The position numbers were made by a program, and so were the translations under genes. Below, in pieces: positions 1 to 11,583 of a DNA stretch of 64,000 bases. Source of the DNA: Polytrichum commune (lineage: Eukaryota > Streptophyta > Polytrichopsida > Polytrichales > Polytrichaceae); contig OX485807.1 of the NCBI GenBank assembly GCA_950295325.1, forward strand, positions 35,678,440 to 35,742,439. The letters run 5' to 3'. The first letter of the stretch is position 1. Each line of letters opens with the position of its first letter. The notes beneath the pieces are model-generated. The model worked only from the letters and a program-made list of their open reading frames with translations. It had not been told where the DNA came from and did no database searches.

Positions 1-149
1 ACACCCAAAAAACCATTGAGCCTCCTAAAGGTCTTGTTCACTGTCGATTCAAGTTGTGTAGGAGGAAGAGATCCTAAGAGCGGTACGAGAACGTCGGAGA
101 GGCCTTGTGGTGCCCTCACGTAGCTCACCTTTTCATTCATCAAAGGAAT

Positions 150-960
150 CTAACTTACTATGCGTTTTGGAACTTTGAAGCGGCGAGCGCGCATGTGGAC
201 GACGTTGTTGTAGTCGCCGTTTCAAAATTTCCATATTGTTTTCCTTTTAATGCTTTTGGCGTTGGCTTTGTTGCCTTCTGTCTTAAAATAAAAATAAAAT
301 GTTATTGTTTTTTCAAATTGTTGGTTGTCGACGATGGCATGTTGAATGGACGGTGTGCGGATGGCTGGCTTAGGCATTAAATCATATGCACGGGTGCAGT
401 GAGTATGGGTTTAAACTAGCATATTATACACTTCAAAAGGGTAAAACAATGATGCTAATCTAAAGTTCCAAAACGGCTTGCCGTTGACACTAGCATGTTG
501 AGCAAATGTTGCGGGGATGGTCCAGGACATTAATTCAAATGCATAGGTGTAACGGGTTGGGATGGCACATGTTCATATTATCTATACAGTTTGGAACTAG
601 GAAAGGGGTGAAGTTGCATGGACGTTGACATAGTTGCCATTCCAAAGTTCCAAAATGGTAGGCTGTCGATGGCAACGTGTTGAGCACATGTTGTGGGGAT
701 GGTCCATGACTCATAACTCATGGGTGCAACGGACTCATGGGACATACAACATGAACCCAAACTAGTTTTATATACATTTGGAAAGGGTCAAACAATGAGG
801 ACGCGTGGGTAGTGATGTAGTTGTCGTTCCAAAGGTCCAGAATGATTGGCCATTGATGGGCAACATGTCGAATGGACATTGCGGGAATGGTCTAGGACAT
901 TCATTTCAATGCATGGATGGACCGGGACGGGCCCAAACTCGTCATAGCACATGATTGAGC
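150..960. repeat. Degenerate tandem repeat, period about 180 bp
   Basis: Three recognisable units lie near 430-595, 600-778 and 780-960. Each runs through an AAAGGGTNAAACAATG-like start, a 'gttccaaaatgg' block, 'gatggcaacatgttgag', and 'gggatggtccaggacatt' followed by a T/A-rich stretch and 'atgcatgg'. A fainter, longer unit sits at 160-410. Short open frames across the array contain no recognisable protein and I do not call them genes. Confidence 0.6.
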
Positions 961-1959
961 GGTGGCCTATCTCTTCAAGTCTTCCTTTGATGAGTCCATT
1001 CCTTGAGCTTTTGGGAAATTCAATGTGTGAAGAGGGGGGATGAAGAAATCACAGCTATGATGTGCATTCTTTGAACTCACCATAATCACACCATAGGAAT
1101 TGAACCACCCGTCTCTTCAAATCTCCCTGACTCGAACATCTGAAACTGGAATCCTCATATCTTAACTCTGAGGCTTGTTTCAATCTTGCAGGCCTTGCAA
1201 ATTGATGGACACAGAAAGCACAGGTCATGGATGAGTCGTCCATAAAAAACAAAACCTTCATAGTGTAGATCCTTAGATTTTGCATCTTGGTTTCACTGAG
1301 CTTGAAACTGCAGTCGAACTAGAAAGCAAATGGTGATCAGAGTAAAGCTGATTCAGTCATCACCTGCCTCTTTGCAAATTTGAAATCTGAAAATCTGAGG
1401 CTTCCCCTGTGTGCCTTGCAATTTGAGTGATGAAGGACCTCAGCCATTATGAACGACGTTCACTTGCATCATTGCTTTTGCAAAATGGATATTAAAATAC
1501 TCTACGACATTGCATCCAATTCACCAAGAAAATTGTGATCAATGCGAATTGGCTACGATTTGATCGACCTGCGTCTTTAAGGCTCTTTGACTCGAAATCT
1601 GATAGATGACCGTAAATATTCAGAATGGACAAGCGCTACAAAATTAATCTTCCAAAATTTGATCAACTAATACACATATCATCCCTTGTTGCACAAGGTC
1701 CCTGAAGTCATCACCTCTGTCCATGTTCCTAGATATTGAGACAAAGGTGATGAATTTTAAGCCCTTGTGCTGTATATACTGCAGCTAGCTTGCTCATTGG
1801 TACCTAATATTTGAGTTCAAGGTCAATGTATTTCTTTTTCACTGTGGTCGATGTTCGTCGCGAAGTCCAGGCTTGTAATATGAAATATCTGTCCTGTATC
1901 TCTCATATGGAATGATGTACTCCCATTAACCTAGATGAATTTACACTGCATTCAAAGCT
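961..1959. other. Intergenic, no gene seen
   Basis: About 1 kb of AT-rich sequence with only short, uninformative open frames. The last ~50 bases (tacactgcattcaaagcttctg, then the catcatgtgcagatg motif) already resemble the tail-derived repeats that follow. Confidence 0.4.
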
Positions 1960-3735
1960 TCTGAGGGGTTTCGCCAAAACATCATGTGCAGATGCACATT
2001 GATTGTACAATGTTCGGTGAAATAACTCAACCTAACCTAGTTAGAACCCTAAATTGATTCTGAACCAATCTCCTAGACTTATTTCTCATGCTCTAGCCTG
2101 ATGAACTGTACACATGGCTACTTTCCGAAGGCAATTTACCTTAATGAGATGGCTGTGGCCTTTTCTTCGAGGTTGAAGCCATAGCCAACAGGAATTTGTT
2201 GGCTTTCTTCGATACCTCAACATGTGTACATGTGCTGTACCCTGCGAACTTGCAAAGCGGGACGAATCCTCTACTCACACTTCAATCCTTATTTCCGGCG
2301 AAACGGAACTGATTTGCATCGTTTTATGAGTGATCTTAGCAACGGTCTCCGGGTGCTCTTTTACACTACATCTCAAAACTTCAGGTGAAACTGTTGTAAA
2401 ACATCATGTGCAGATATCATCAACTGATGTACACTGGTAGTTCAATGTTTGGTGAAATAATTCGACCTAACCCTGGTCTATTGATTCTGAACCAGTCTCG
2501 TTAGATTTGTTTCTCATGCTCTAGCCTGACGAATTGTACACATGGCTACTTTCAGATGACAGTTTACCTTAATGAGATGGCTATGGCTTTTTTCTTCAAG
2601 GTTGAAGGCCATAGCCAACAGGAATGTGTTCCCGGTGCTCCATTGTTCGATCTCTCAACAAGTACACATGCGACGAATCCCGCGAACTTGCAAATCGCGA
2701 CGAGTAATCTACTCAGCCTTCAATCCCCTGGTCTATTGATTCTGAACCAGTCTCGTTAGATTTGTTTCTCATGCTCTAGCCTGACGAATTGTACACATGG
2801 CTACTTTCAGATGACAGTTTACCTTAATGAGATGGCTATGGCTTTTTTCTTCAAGGTTGAAGGCCATAGCCAACAGGAATGTGTTCCCGGTGCTCCATTG
2901 TTCGATCTCTCAACAAGTACACATGCGACGAATCCCGCGAACTTGCAAATCGCGACGAGTAATCTACTCAGCCTTCAATCCCCTGGTCTATTGATTCTGA
3001 ACCAGTCTCGTTAGATTTGTTTCTCATGCTCTAGCCTGACGAATTGTACACATGGCTACTTTCAGATGACAGTTTACCTTAATGAGATGGCTATGGCTTT
3101 TTTCTCCAAGGTTGAAGGCCATAGCCAACAGGAATGTGTTCCCGGTGCTCCATTGTTCGATCTCTCAACAAGTACACATGCGACGAATCCCGCGAACTTG
3201 CAAATCGCGACGAGTAATCTACTCAGCCTTCAATCCTCGGTTCCGGCGAAACGTGGCGGATGTTTTCCGTCGTTGTATGAGTGATCCTCGGGTGCTCTTT
3301 TACACTACATTTCAAAGCTTCTGAAGGCGAAACTGTTGCCAAAACATCATGTGCAGATATCAACTGATGTACACTGGTAGTTCAATGTTTGGTGAAATAA
3401 CTCGACCTAAACTAGTAAGAATCTCCTACACATTATTTCTCATGGTCTACCCTGATGAATTATACACATGGCTACTCAGAGATGACAAATTCTATCTTAA
3501 TGAGATGGCTATGGCCTTTTTCTTCGAGGTTGAAGGCCATTACCTATTTTTGTTCCCGCTGCTCTATTGTTCTATCTTTGAGCATGTTTACATGTGCTGC
3601 ATCGCGCGAACCTGCAAACCGGAAATAGTAATCTACTTAGCTTTCAATCCTTGTTTCTGATGTTTTGCACCGAGTGTTATGAGTGACCTAACTTAACTTA
3701 ATCAGCAGCGGTCTCCGGGTGCTCTTTGACATATT
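1960..3735. repeat. Tandem copies of the 3' flank and C-terminal end of the adjacent PR-10 gene
   Basis: Three large units share the order 'acatcatgtgcagat ... ggtgaaataactc ... catggctact ... ttaatgagatggct ... tatgagtgatc ... ggtctccgggtgctc'. They span roughly 1960-2370, 2395-3310 and 3340-3735. The closing block 'cggtctccgggtgctctt' is the antisense of the last codons of the PR-10 gene ending at 3698, so units 1 and 2 carry decayed copies of that coding end. The middle unit is enlarged by a triplicated 255 bp segment. Confidence 0.7.
2472..3236. repeat. Perfect-period tandem repeat, 3 x 255 bp
   Basis: The junction 'cctggtctattgattctg' recurs at 2472, 2727 and 2982, exactly 255 bp apart. 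The three units look near identical; one visible difference is tttcttcaagg versus tttctccaagg in unit 3. Each unit carries the same 67-72 codon open frame (MTVYLNEMAMAFF...), which I judge a by-product of the repeat. The high identity implies recent amplification or an assembly collapse/expansion. Confidence 0.9.
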
Positions 3736-4955
3736 TCTCGAGTGCTCTGTATCCATCATCGCTGAAGGCTTTCAACTCCTCCGGTGGGGCAACTGTCTCG
3801 TCCACGGGGATGTATTCGCACGTCCAATTGACGAGAGTCTCCGAATCGCTGTTTTTCCCTGGGGCGAATTTGATCGTAAACTTCGTGTGCGTGAAGCGAG
3901 GATCGCCACCCTCGATGGTGGTGTACTCGATCGTGTGAGTTGCTTTGTCAAAAACGTCGACGCGCTCCTTGAATGTTTGTCCAGCACCAGGAACTCCTGT
4001 TGTCAAAAAAGTTTAGTGCAAATAGGGCTTCCCTATGTCGGCGAGGTGCAAACCTCTTCCTTCCCTTAAACCAGCTGTTTCTACATCACTTCTGATGGTT
4101 CTTATGAAAGGAGGATTTGAAGCAACATGCTTGATATGAGGGCGTTGAGAGGAATCCAGTGAGACCATTTGCGTCTGAATTAGAGAATATTTGCACTTGC
4201 AGATATCGTGCTAAGAACTAATTAGCAGCAAGTTTTCTACAGCAGAGGTCACTCACCATCTAGCCTACCCCCGAGGTATTTGTTCTGACTTCTAAGAAAG
4301 TTTACGAAATTTCTTGAGATTTATTATCTTAAGAATGATTATAACACGAAAGCAAAGTGGTTCTAGAAATGTTTTAGCAGCTTTAAACCAGGTTCGAAAG
4401 ACGTTACAGATTGTCCAATCTCAAGGCACCAAATTTAACTTCCATAAATTGCAGCACATCACTGTGCTCTCCGAAATGTTCTTTCAATAAATCTCACAAC
4501 CTTCTTACTGATTCCATGTGGAAGGAGATCATCACAGTGAAACCCTTGGTCAGTGTTGTGTAATCTTGCTCAACGTAAACTGAGGGAATGAAGGATCAAT
4601 CAGAACTCAGCTACATAATCCAGCATCGGTCACAGATACCCTTGACCGGTCTGGACCTAACGATTGTTCACATCACATTCATTTTCAGAAAGAAATGATT
4701 TGAGTGAAGCGGAAGATCCTCAAGGTTAGAGTCAATCGAGGCGAGTGAAAGAGAGGGAGTGAGAGAGATCTGATTGTTACCGTCTCCTAGAGTTACAATC
4801 CGGATGGTCCCTACACCTCCATCGCCCTCCAATCTCTCCACCTTAGCAAAGACATGAGGCAACACACTCGGCAAGATCATGTCCGACCTCTTGGCCATCT
4901 TCCATGCCGTTTCCAGAGGGAGGCCGTGCACAAACTCAGCCTTCAGCTCCGCCAT
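3698..4955 (-). CDS. PR-10/Bet v 1-family protein, gene 1 (two exons)
   Basis: Exon 1 is 4781-4955 (175 nt) and exon 2 is 3698-3996 (299 nt). The donor is GACG|GTAACA, the acceptor is GACAACAG|GAG, and the intron is phase 1. Together they encode 157 aa, the usual length of the Bet v 1 / pathogenesis-related 10 fold, a cytosolic protein with a large hydrophobic ligand cavity. The glycine-rich P-loop LEGDGGVGT lies near residue 50. A conserved TFKERVDVFD strand and a long C-terminal helix (APPEELKAFSDDGYRALEKY) follow. Start choice: MAELKAEF aligns with the other copies; an in-frame ATG seven codons upstream (4976) is possible. It is the most diverged of the five copies here. Its ligand or enzyme role is unknown. 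No coding damage is visible. Confidence 0.87.
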
Positions 4956-4980
4956 GGCCGTAGCAGAATCGATCATCGCA

Positions 4981-6417
4981 ACTCAACCGTGTCGAACTTG
5001 AAACCCTAGCACTTGATGGGATGAAGAACTCGCAGAGTGTGCAAAATTACAGAAACTAGTAGACACCTATCGAGGTAACCAAATGTTGCGTGATGAGTGA
5101 TCTGATCAGCTTGTTATGAATATTACAACTCTAAAGTACGAGCTTGCTCATTTGCAGCATCAACTAAGAATCTCTTGGACATCCTTTACGTCAAATTTAC
5201 GTCCCGGCAGTATTAATTCTCGAAGCATCAAAATGCTCCTTCTAGAAGCTGCCACCTGCCGTGAGCCCCATGTGCTGCAAGATCAGAGATTCTCACGAGA
5301 ACGACAAACTCACACAGCGAATCTGATGATGAGACCTGCAACGAACTAGTACTCGAATTAGGTTGCAGGAATTTCTCATTTTTGGGTTCCTCACTGAATT
5401 CTTCGGCAACACGGATCGACGGAATGGAAGCATAGATTAATTGATGAAGGAGATCATGCGTGGATTCTGACATAGGGTCCAAGAAATTGGCACACGACGA
5501 GAGGAAAAAAAAACCTATTTTCTAAATTATTTCAGTTTCAATGTGGGGCCAACTAAGTAGTAGCCACCACCTGGTTTTTGAAGACTGTTGCACTGCGGCG
5601 ACTGCAGTTGCAGGGCTGACCACGTGCATCATCCTTTCCGAGGCCCAGATGATCAGTCTACTTATCACCTACCACGTAATATACGATCCCCATCACTTTG
5701 CAATCGGTGCTTCGGTCATGTATGCGTCATAAGCCACATTGAAATTGTTCAGGTGCAATTTCAGTTGACTTAGTAGCCCAAATGGCAAGAAATCTAGCCC
5801 AGTTTACATTAAAATTGTATTTACTCCTCCAGTTCTTCGTGAGTCTGCGTAAAAGGGGCATCACATTGTAGTTTATTATTTTAAATTGAATTTTGTCTAA
5901 GCAGAGTATGTTTGCAATGCCAATGAGTACTTGCTCCAAGACATTTGCTTCATGCCACTCATACTATAACATCTATGGCCATAAGAGCACGCTTTTCAAT
6001 CAGAGAGTGACGACATTAATATTTGCTTGTGTTGGGTTTCAATTTTTTAAGCATTTCCGTGATCATGAGAGAAAAGTATCCATGCTGGTGTCTTCCATCA
6101 GTTGATTGTGGGGTTTTAATTCTGACGAGTTAATCAGTGATAAGTTTCGTAATACATCGTTCAACCACGTCCAACTCTGTTTTTGTATGAGTCAGAATTG
6201 CTCCGTGTTTCAAAATAATGGGAACAGGGTGAAACATTGGCCATGCCTACATGCCATCTCTTGGTGACGGTCCATGATGTCTATGACCCTTGGAACTTAA
6301 TTTGTAAGCCAGAGGGTCAAATTATGTGAATCTGAACAGGAGTTGATTAGCCCCTTTACAGTAATACCATATAGAAACATTAAACATTTGGTTGCATAGA
6401 GAGATTCTTGAGGAGGG
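4981..6417. other. Intergenic, no gene seen
   Basis: Contains the upstream side of PR-10 gene 1 and about 1.4 kb of AT-rich DNA. I see no convincing exon, tRNA or repeat boundary. Open frames of 60-84 codons here show no recognisable protein. Confidence 0.4.
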
Positions 6418-7824
6418 TCGTGTGCTCTCATGATGAATTAGTTCTCTCTTCACACCAGTAGCGAGTGATTTTATCGAAAAATGTGAATGAATTGGAGTCC
6501 CACACTGCTTGGAAGGGAGATTCTCAGGGAATCAAATATGTTCCATTCAGGTTGGATGTCCATTGTCAACAAATGAAGACAGTCGAACGACTCATCATAT
6601 TTCGATTTACCCTCAAGTTCATTCACTTTGAGCTCGTGATCCTTCAGATACTCAACACAGTTCAAAACTTTATTGCACAACATTCTACACAAATTGCACT
6701 CGTTACCACAAAATTAACGAATTCCTCAGAGTCTGACACGCTTAATCTGATTGACGATGCAGCGAGGCAGCGTCACTCCAGAAACCAACTTGCTTATGTA
6801 CCCTCAAGTACCACTGTAAATAGTAGGAGCTGAACGAATGAGGGAGATACTCCCATCAAATCAAACCAACCGATGTGCAACGCAGGTCATAGTTTTCGGT
6901 TAGATCAAATTCCGTGAAGTCCGAAATGATGGTACGTGGGAAATTCTGAACGATGGACGGATCCGTGGCTGAATCCATAATTTACAACTCGGAGGCGAAG
7001 TTGGGGTGCTCCTTGGCGTAGCCCTCGATGGCCTTCATGCCGCTCTCGGCGAAGGTTTTGAGCTCCTCGGGCGCGGGCACGGACTCGTTGACGGGGGTGT
7101 ACTCCACGCACCAATTCACGGTCGTGGAGTTGCTGTCGGGCCCTGGGGAGAATTTGATGGTGAATTTGGTGTGCTTGAATCGGGGGTCACCGCCCTCCAC
7201 GGTGCTGTACACCACGGTGTGTGTAGCGTCATCGTAAACCTCCACCTTCTCCTTCACCGTTTGTCCGGCGGCAGGCGAGGCTGTGCGCATCATCATCAAC
7301 ATCATCAAAAACCAAGACTTATTCCACAAATTATGATCAATACACGATCAATACCCATGTGAATGCGACGATGCAAGTGTGTATAGGTGGGAGGTGGTCC
7401 CGTGCAGATAGGTTAAGAGGTGGCATTTATCTCCATAGATTGCCATAGCTGTAGCATCGATGACTCGAATGAAATCGGTCGAATCACAACAGTTATTGTG
7501 ATGAAACGAAATAATCTGTAATGAACCGAAGTTGTACGAGGAGTTGGTGGGATGGATACCTGAACCGAGGGTGACAACGCGGACGGTTCCTGCACCGCCA
7601 TCACCTTCCAACCTCTCGCACTTGGCAAAGATGTGTGGCAACACCTTGGGCAGGACCTTGTCGGAGCACTTGGCCAGCTTCCATGACTCTTCCAGAGGGA
7701 GAGCGGACACAAACTCGGTCTTGAGCTCAGGCATGGTGCCGGGTGCTGATTGCTGTGATGGTTGTGAAGGAGGTGGGAAGGAGTGGGAATGCAAGTGGAG
7801 TTTGGAGTGTGGACTGCAGAGATC
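6418..7824 (-). repeat. Left arm of a ~1.4 kb near-perfect inverted repeat
   Basis: The reverse complement of this interval matches 27152-28553 over the 5' leader, both exons, the intron and about 560 bp of 3' flank of a PR-10 gene. Only scattered single-base differences are visible, all in the 3' flank. Similarity stops at about 6418 (outer end) and becomes weak beyond 7824 (promoter side). The arms are ~19.3 kb apart and face each other around the 9.3-25.5 kb element. Confidence 0.93.
6982..7734 (-). CDS. PR-10/Bet v 1-family protein, gene 2 (two exons)
   Basis: Exon 1 is 7560-7734 and exon 2 is 6982-7280, again 175 + 299 nt with a phase 1 intron (TTCAG|GTATCC ... GCGCACAG|CCTCG). The protein is 157 aa, starts MPELKTEFVSALPLEESWK and carries the P-loop LEGDGGAGT. 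It ends EGYAKEHPNFASEL. Bet v 1/PR-10 proteins bind hydrophobic ligands such as cytokinins, flavonoids and alkaloid intermediates; nothing in the sequence says which applies here. CDS and intron appear identical to the inverted copy at 27.2-28.0 kb, while sequence upstream of the leader differs. A TATA-like box lies 140 bp upstream of the ATG. GC content is well above the flanks, as in the other PR-10 exons. Confidence 0.93.
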
Positions 7825-7873
7825 TGTGCCGAGTGATGGAGCACCTTGTTGAATAAACCTGAATGAGGTGCTC

Positions 7874-7882
7874 ATTTTATAG
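7874..7882 (-). promoter_or_regulatory. TATA-like box of PR-10 gene 2
   Basis: Minus-strand CTATAAAAT lies about 140 bp upstream of the ATG at 7734. The inverted sister gene has TATAAAAG at almost the same distance, but the intervening 5' leader is much less similar between the two than the coding part. Confidence 0.6.
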
Positions 7883-8273
7883 CAGTTGCGAGTGGGGAAA
7901 ATCAAAATCAATTCAATTCTCAATTGAGTAAATGCGTGCATTTCCTGCAAGCTTCTAGAGATTACGGCACCTACAATTTACTTCTTTCAACTGACCGCAT
8001 CTCCTGGGTCGAAGATTGACTTAACTTGAAGCACAGGCTGACCATCATGAACACATTCCATTAAGATCAGCAAACACATCCAATTACATGCAGGTTGCAT
8101 TTCACCTTGGTCCCATTCACGTTCGTACATTCGGGACAAGGTGGGCCTGCAGCGATTGATCTTTCGGTGATGACGATTGCGTGTGAGGATTGACCAGCTG
8201 GTAGAGAAAATGGATTCGGAACCTACGATTTCCTCTTACTCAGCTCGGAAGCTCTACTGGTGACCTGGAGAGC

Positions 8274-8306
8274 TAACCCTAAAACCCTAAAACCCTAAAT
8301 CCTAAC
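8274..8306. repeat. Short interstitial telomere-type repeat
   Basis: Contains about four tandem AACCCTAAA-type units (plant CCCTAAA). It is too short to be a chromosome end; a telo-box or repair scar is possible. No nearby gene start can be tied to it. Confidence 0.6.
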
Positions 8307-8449
8307 ATGCCCTGAGATTCTGGGTGGATCGAATATTCTGGTCGTTTTTTTGACTCGGTCTCCTGCTACAAACACTGAGGTCGTCGATCTAGATAATGAA
8401 TAAACTATGTCGTCAGTTGCAATCGACGGGTAGTGAAATGACCTCAGTG

Positions 8450-8662
8450 TTCGGGGAGATTTTTGGGCATAGTCGGTTGAGATCCTAGTGTTTGCAAGTC
8501 CCACCGGTTACATGTTCACATCCTTCGGTTTTTCTATATTAATTTGAGGTATATTCCATAAATTCCTCGGTACTTCTCTGAAGTCTTGAACTTCAACTGG
8601 TAATTTCTCAAACTCAACCGGTTCATCTGTAACTAACTGCCGGTTCTCCCCGATCATAGAAT
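8450..8662 (+). repeat. Dispersed repeat with CCGGTT motifs, copy 1 of 3
   Basis: Shares ordered blocks with 30275-30510 and 51725-51925: 'agatttttgggcata', 'gagatcctagtg', 'accggttacatg', 'gaggtatattcc', 'gaacttcaac', 'ccggttcatctgtaac' and 'gccggttctcc'. All three copies are in the same orientation. No terminal inverted repeat or coding potential is evident, so the class (SINE or other) is undetermined. Confidence 0.75.
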
Positions 8663-9314
8663 GACACTTAACCCTTAAACGACAGAGTGGCCCTCTCAGG
8701 GCCGCATTGACCCGAATCTGATCACCTGCCAGTTAACAAGAGGAATTTGGACCAATTCATGCAACGCAGGGGGAAAGAATCTTGCAGATTGATGAAAGGG
8801 GATTGGTAAATGGCATTGCAAAGGACCTGTGATGATCTGAAGTGATGGAGATCCATCAAGGACGACAATATCCTTTGCATCCTTCGTGCTCAAGCCTCTG
8901 CAGGCTTCAATGTGGGCAATTCTGTCAAGTGATTTCACCTACCATTTCTCATTCAAGGTTCTCATTCAAGGTTCATTTGGTGGCTTTTTTGGGGCTGATA
9001 GATTCTCAAGGTTGGGATTAGCACGTAGATGTTGAGAAGGGTAGAGTTAGGTGACATGCAAGCTCTTCCTCGCACAATGCATTCTCCACCAACGCTTGGG
9101 TTTCTTATGCTTGATTTAGTGTCCACAAAAAACCAAAATGCAATCCCAAAAGGATTTCGGGTGGTTGCAATGGTAAGTTATTGGTTGTTCAAGTTAGGGG
9201 GATTGAAGATCAGAGGATTTAAGTGGAAAGAATGTTTATGAGCGGGACATGATTGATGTCAACGTTTCTACAGTGACTCATGTGAGGCTAGGGAGTACGA
9301 GTAAACAAATGTAA

Positions 9315-9341
9315 CACTATATTCGGTATTTGGAGACTTTT
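9315..9341 (+). repeat. Left terminal inverted repeat
   Basis: CACTATATTCG followed by an imperfect 6 bp and GGAGACTTTT. It is the inverted match of 25499-25525. Confidence 0.7.
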
Positions 9342-9704
9342 TGTTGATTATGAGACTATATAAGGATGCACCTTTCAAAATTGGACCAGTAATGACGACT
9401 AAAAATCCCATATGTATAATGGTATGCTACTATTATTATACATAAAGGCATGGAAGTGAACAAAAATGTGAGGCATACATGAAAATAGTTGCGTATGAAA
9501 TCACAACTCGTTATGAATGGAAGGGAAGGTGCGAAGAATGAATGGAAGTTGAATGAATTAATTGGGATTGAAATACAATTATAATGGAAATACCATCAAT
9601 GTCTTGAGTAACTTGGAATAGCATAGAAAGTAAGCACTTAAATATGTTCTACACCTAAGCCCATTTAGGGAGTCCGTCCCACTAGTACGCTTCTAGACGT
9701 CACA

Positions 9705-10701
9705 CTAGTCCGACCCACTATTTTTTTTGGCGGCTAAGCCCTTTTTTTTGGCGGCCTCCATGGCTCTAAAAATCTCAGGCCCACGACTGTATCCTTGTGT
9801 GTTGCCTGGACAGGAATATGTGTCGTTCTTGCATGTTTCAGGACGCGCTCCCGAATTGTAAGAGGTGGTATTATAAGTAGAATACGAGGGTGTTTGCGAA
9901 AAGGAACGTCTTGCGTTTCTCCGGAGGGCCAGACAACGATCGGACTCGGAAGATGCGGCCTTGAGGGCGTGCCTATCCAAGGAGGACGTGGAGGAGGGCC
10001 GGGCACCAAGCGAGCGGGTAACCACCTGCGAAACAACGTCATAGGAAGATAAGAATAGGAATGGAGTGGGGAAAATAATGAGGGCGGTTTGGGATGGGCG
10101 CTCGTAAAGAGAACGGCACGCAAACGGAAGACAAGGGAAGCAAAAGCGGGAAAGGGGTTTAGGGTTGAGGAGGGCACCTTGGCTTTGGGGACGTCCATGC
10201 GGGGAACGGTGGGAACGAGGGGGGCGTCGACGGGAGCATCCGGAGCCGATGGAACTATTGTATTGGTGAGTGGCGGGGGGGAGTCGAGGCGTGGGGGGCT
10301 CACGATGGCGGAGGACGTTGCGCGGGGAGGAACGGAGTCGGCGGGGGAGGTGTGGCAACGGGGGCCTTCCATGCGGAGACGCCGGCTCGGCCCGCGACGA
10401 GCGACGGCGTCGTCCTTAGAGGGCGAGAGGTGCCCCAAACGAACGAACGTCCGTTTCTCCTTGGAGAGGGGGAGGGCGACGGGGCGTAGGCGCGGGCGAC
10501 AAGTGCGGGGGGCGGGCTGTTGACGACGCCGTCGTCGATGCCGATGTCGCGGGAGTAATCCACGGCCGAGGCCGCATCCACCGCCGAGAACTGGTAGAGG
10601 GATGGCATTTGGAAGTCCGTGACGTTGCGGGAAGGGGAGGCAGGGGACGAGAGGGGACGGGAAGGGCCGTCGACCACAGGGGCGTCGCATATGGGGGCAG
10701 A
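9705..10701 (-). pseudogene. Broken Pro/Ser-rich protein downstream of the FCP1-like exon
   Basis: Coding character moves through three minus-strand frames. It starts at a good acceptor (TTCTTGCCCACAG|TCTGCC, 10701) with SAPICDAPVVDG...QFSAVDAASAVDYSRDIG. It continues in a second frame with SPPRLDSPPPLTNTIVPS and DVPKAKVPSSTLNP. It ends in a third with SYSTYNTTSYNSG...AMEAAKKKGLAAKKNSGSD and a stop at 9705. At least two single-base frameshifts are needed to join them. The region is GC-rich relative to the flanks. It may be the 3' exon of the FCP1-like gene: an AAT|GTATTC donor within that gene's last codons joins in phase. No domain is recognised; the product looks disordered and basic at its end. 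Confidence 0.4.
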
Positions 10702-10815
10702 CTGTGGGCAAGAACAACAACAACAACAACAATCACAACAACAAAAGACATCCAAAAACGAAGCAAGCATTAGTAAATGTGAACCACATGATACAAGCAA
10801 AGACATGGAGGCATT

Positions 10816-11583
10816 TCAAATCAATTTATTGAGTTTGGCGAGCCTCATGATGCTCTTGAATACATTATCGCGGGGGCTTAGCGCTGCATTGCCGAAGGGG
10901 TTGGACCTAACAAAAAATGGTATGCTACCGGCGTGGAGCACGAGCCTTCTAAGGTAGGGGGCTAGCCTATCGACCAAAAATGTGTCTTGCCTATCGCCGG
11001 TCCAAGTGTCCGGGAAGATGACGTTTCCCGGGGGGTTCAAGACGCTCTTGGTGGGGCTGTCGTCGATGAGGACGGTGTTCTCTGGAGTCGGCCACCACCC
11101 GTGCGGCGTTCCTTGTAGACGGGGGACGCCTCGCCAGAGTCTCGAGCGGAGGACCTTGAGGAACTGTTGTCCTCCGCCCCGACCGCCAAACTTGGGCACC
11201 GGTTGACCTTTCTCGTCAAGCAGCTCGTCGCAGTCCTCTTGGCCGAGGACGAGGCAAGGGCTCGGGAGATCGCGGAACAAGAAGTGCACGATGGGCTCGG
11301 TGTTCTCCATGACCATGGAGCTCCACACAATGACGTGAGCGAACTCGACCACCTCGCGAAGGAAGTCACGCAAGCCGGGACGGGCGCGGACAGCCTTGCG
11401 GTTAATGAGGGTGTCGAGCTCGCCGTCGTAGTCCCTTTCGTCGGGGTGACGAAAGGGACGCGTGGGGATCCTTGGGATGTGTTGGGTGTGACACAACACC
11501 CCGTTGAGGTCAAAAACGATGAAAGGTTTGTTCCGGGTGGGAGGTCCACTGGTCGAGGGGTTGCGACCAATCTCCGGGGGGTC
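10816..11583 (-). CDS. FCP1/NIF-homology (HAD-like) phosphatase-related protein
   Basis: An open exon of 256 codons ends at TGA (10816). It begins at a predicted acceptor TCATCACAG|GAC (11583), so an upstream exon with the true start is missing from the call. Near residue 20, FIVFDLNGVLCHT matches motif I of FCP1/SCP CTD phosphatases (hhhDxDGTL), but the second Asp is Asn. AHVIVWSSMVMEN fits motif II. VLIDDSPTKSVLNPPGN near residue 170 fits motif III. Active HAD phosphatases use motif I Asp-x-Asp as nucleophile and acid/base, so DLN predicts weak or no catalysis. Plant relatives with DLNG exist as far as I recall. Minus-strand neighbours on both sides are broken, but this exon has no visible damage. 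It lies inside the TIR element and may be cargo. Confidence 0.6.
   Translation of the reverse strand, partial: DPPEIGRNPSTSGPPTRNKPFIVFDLNGVLCHTQHIPRIPTRPFRHPDERDYDGELDTLINRKAVRARPGLRDFLREVVEFAHVIVWSSMVMENTEPIVHFLFRDLPSPCLVLGQEDCDELLDEKGQPVPKFGGRGGGQQFLKVLRSRLWRGVPRLQGTPHGWWPTPENTVLIDDSPTKSVLNPPGNVIFPDTWTGDRQDTFLVDRLAPYLRRLVLHAGSIPFFVRSNPFGNAALSPRDNVFKSIMRLAKLNKLI

Larger units (their letters stand above)
7883..9314. other. Intergenic with interstitial telomere motif and dispersed repeat
   Basis: No exon is convincing. Besides the telomere-type tract and the CCGGT repeat annotated separately, the interval is unremarkable AT-rich DNA up to the inferred left end of the TIR element. Confidence 0.4.

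Noticed and set aside
2556-3284. Three 67-72 aa MTVYLNEMAMAFF... proteins
   Set aside because: They are copies of one open frame within a 255 bp tandem repeat derived from the 3' flank of a PR-10 gene.
7006-7362. 118 aa ORF antisense to PR-10 gene 2 (and its twin antisense to gene 3)
   Set aside because: Exact antisense shadow of the GC-rich PR-10 exon 2.
8274-8306. True telomere
   Set aside because: Only about four units with unique DNA on both sides.
10089-10523. 144 aa plus-strand ORF in GC-rich DNA
   Set aside because: Arg/Gly-rich shadow of the minus-strand Pro/Ser-rich frame; no splice or start support.
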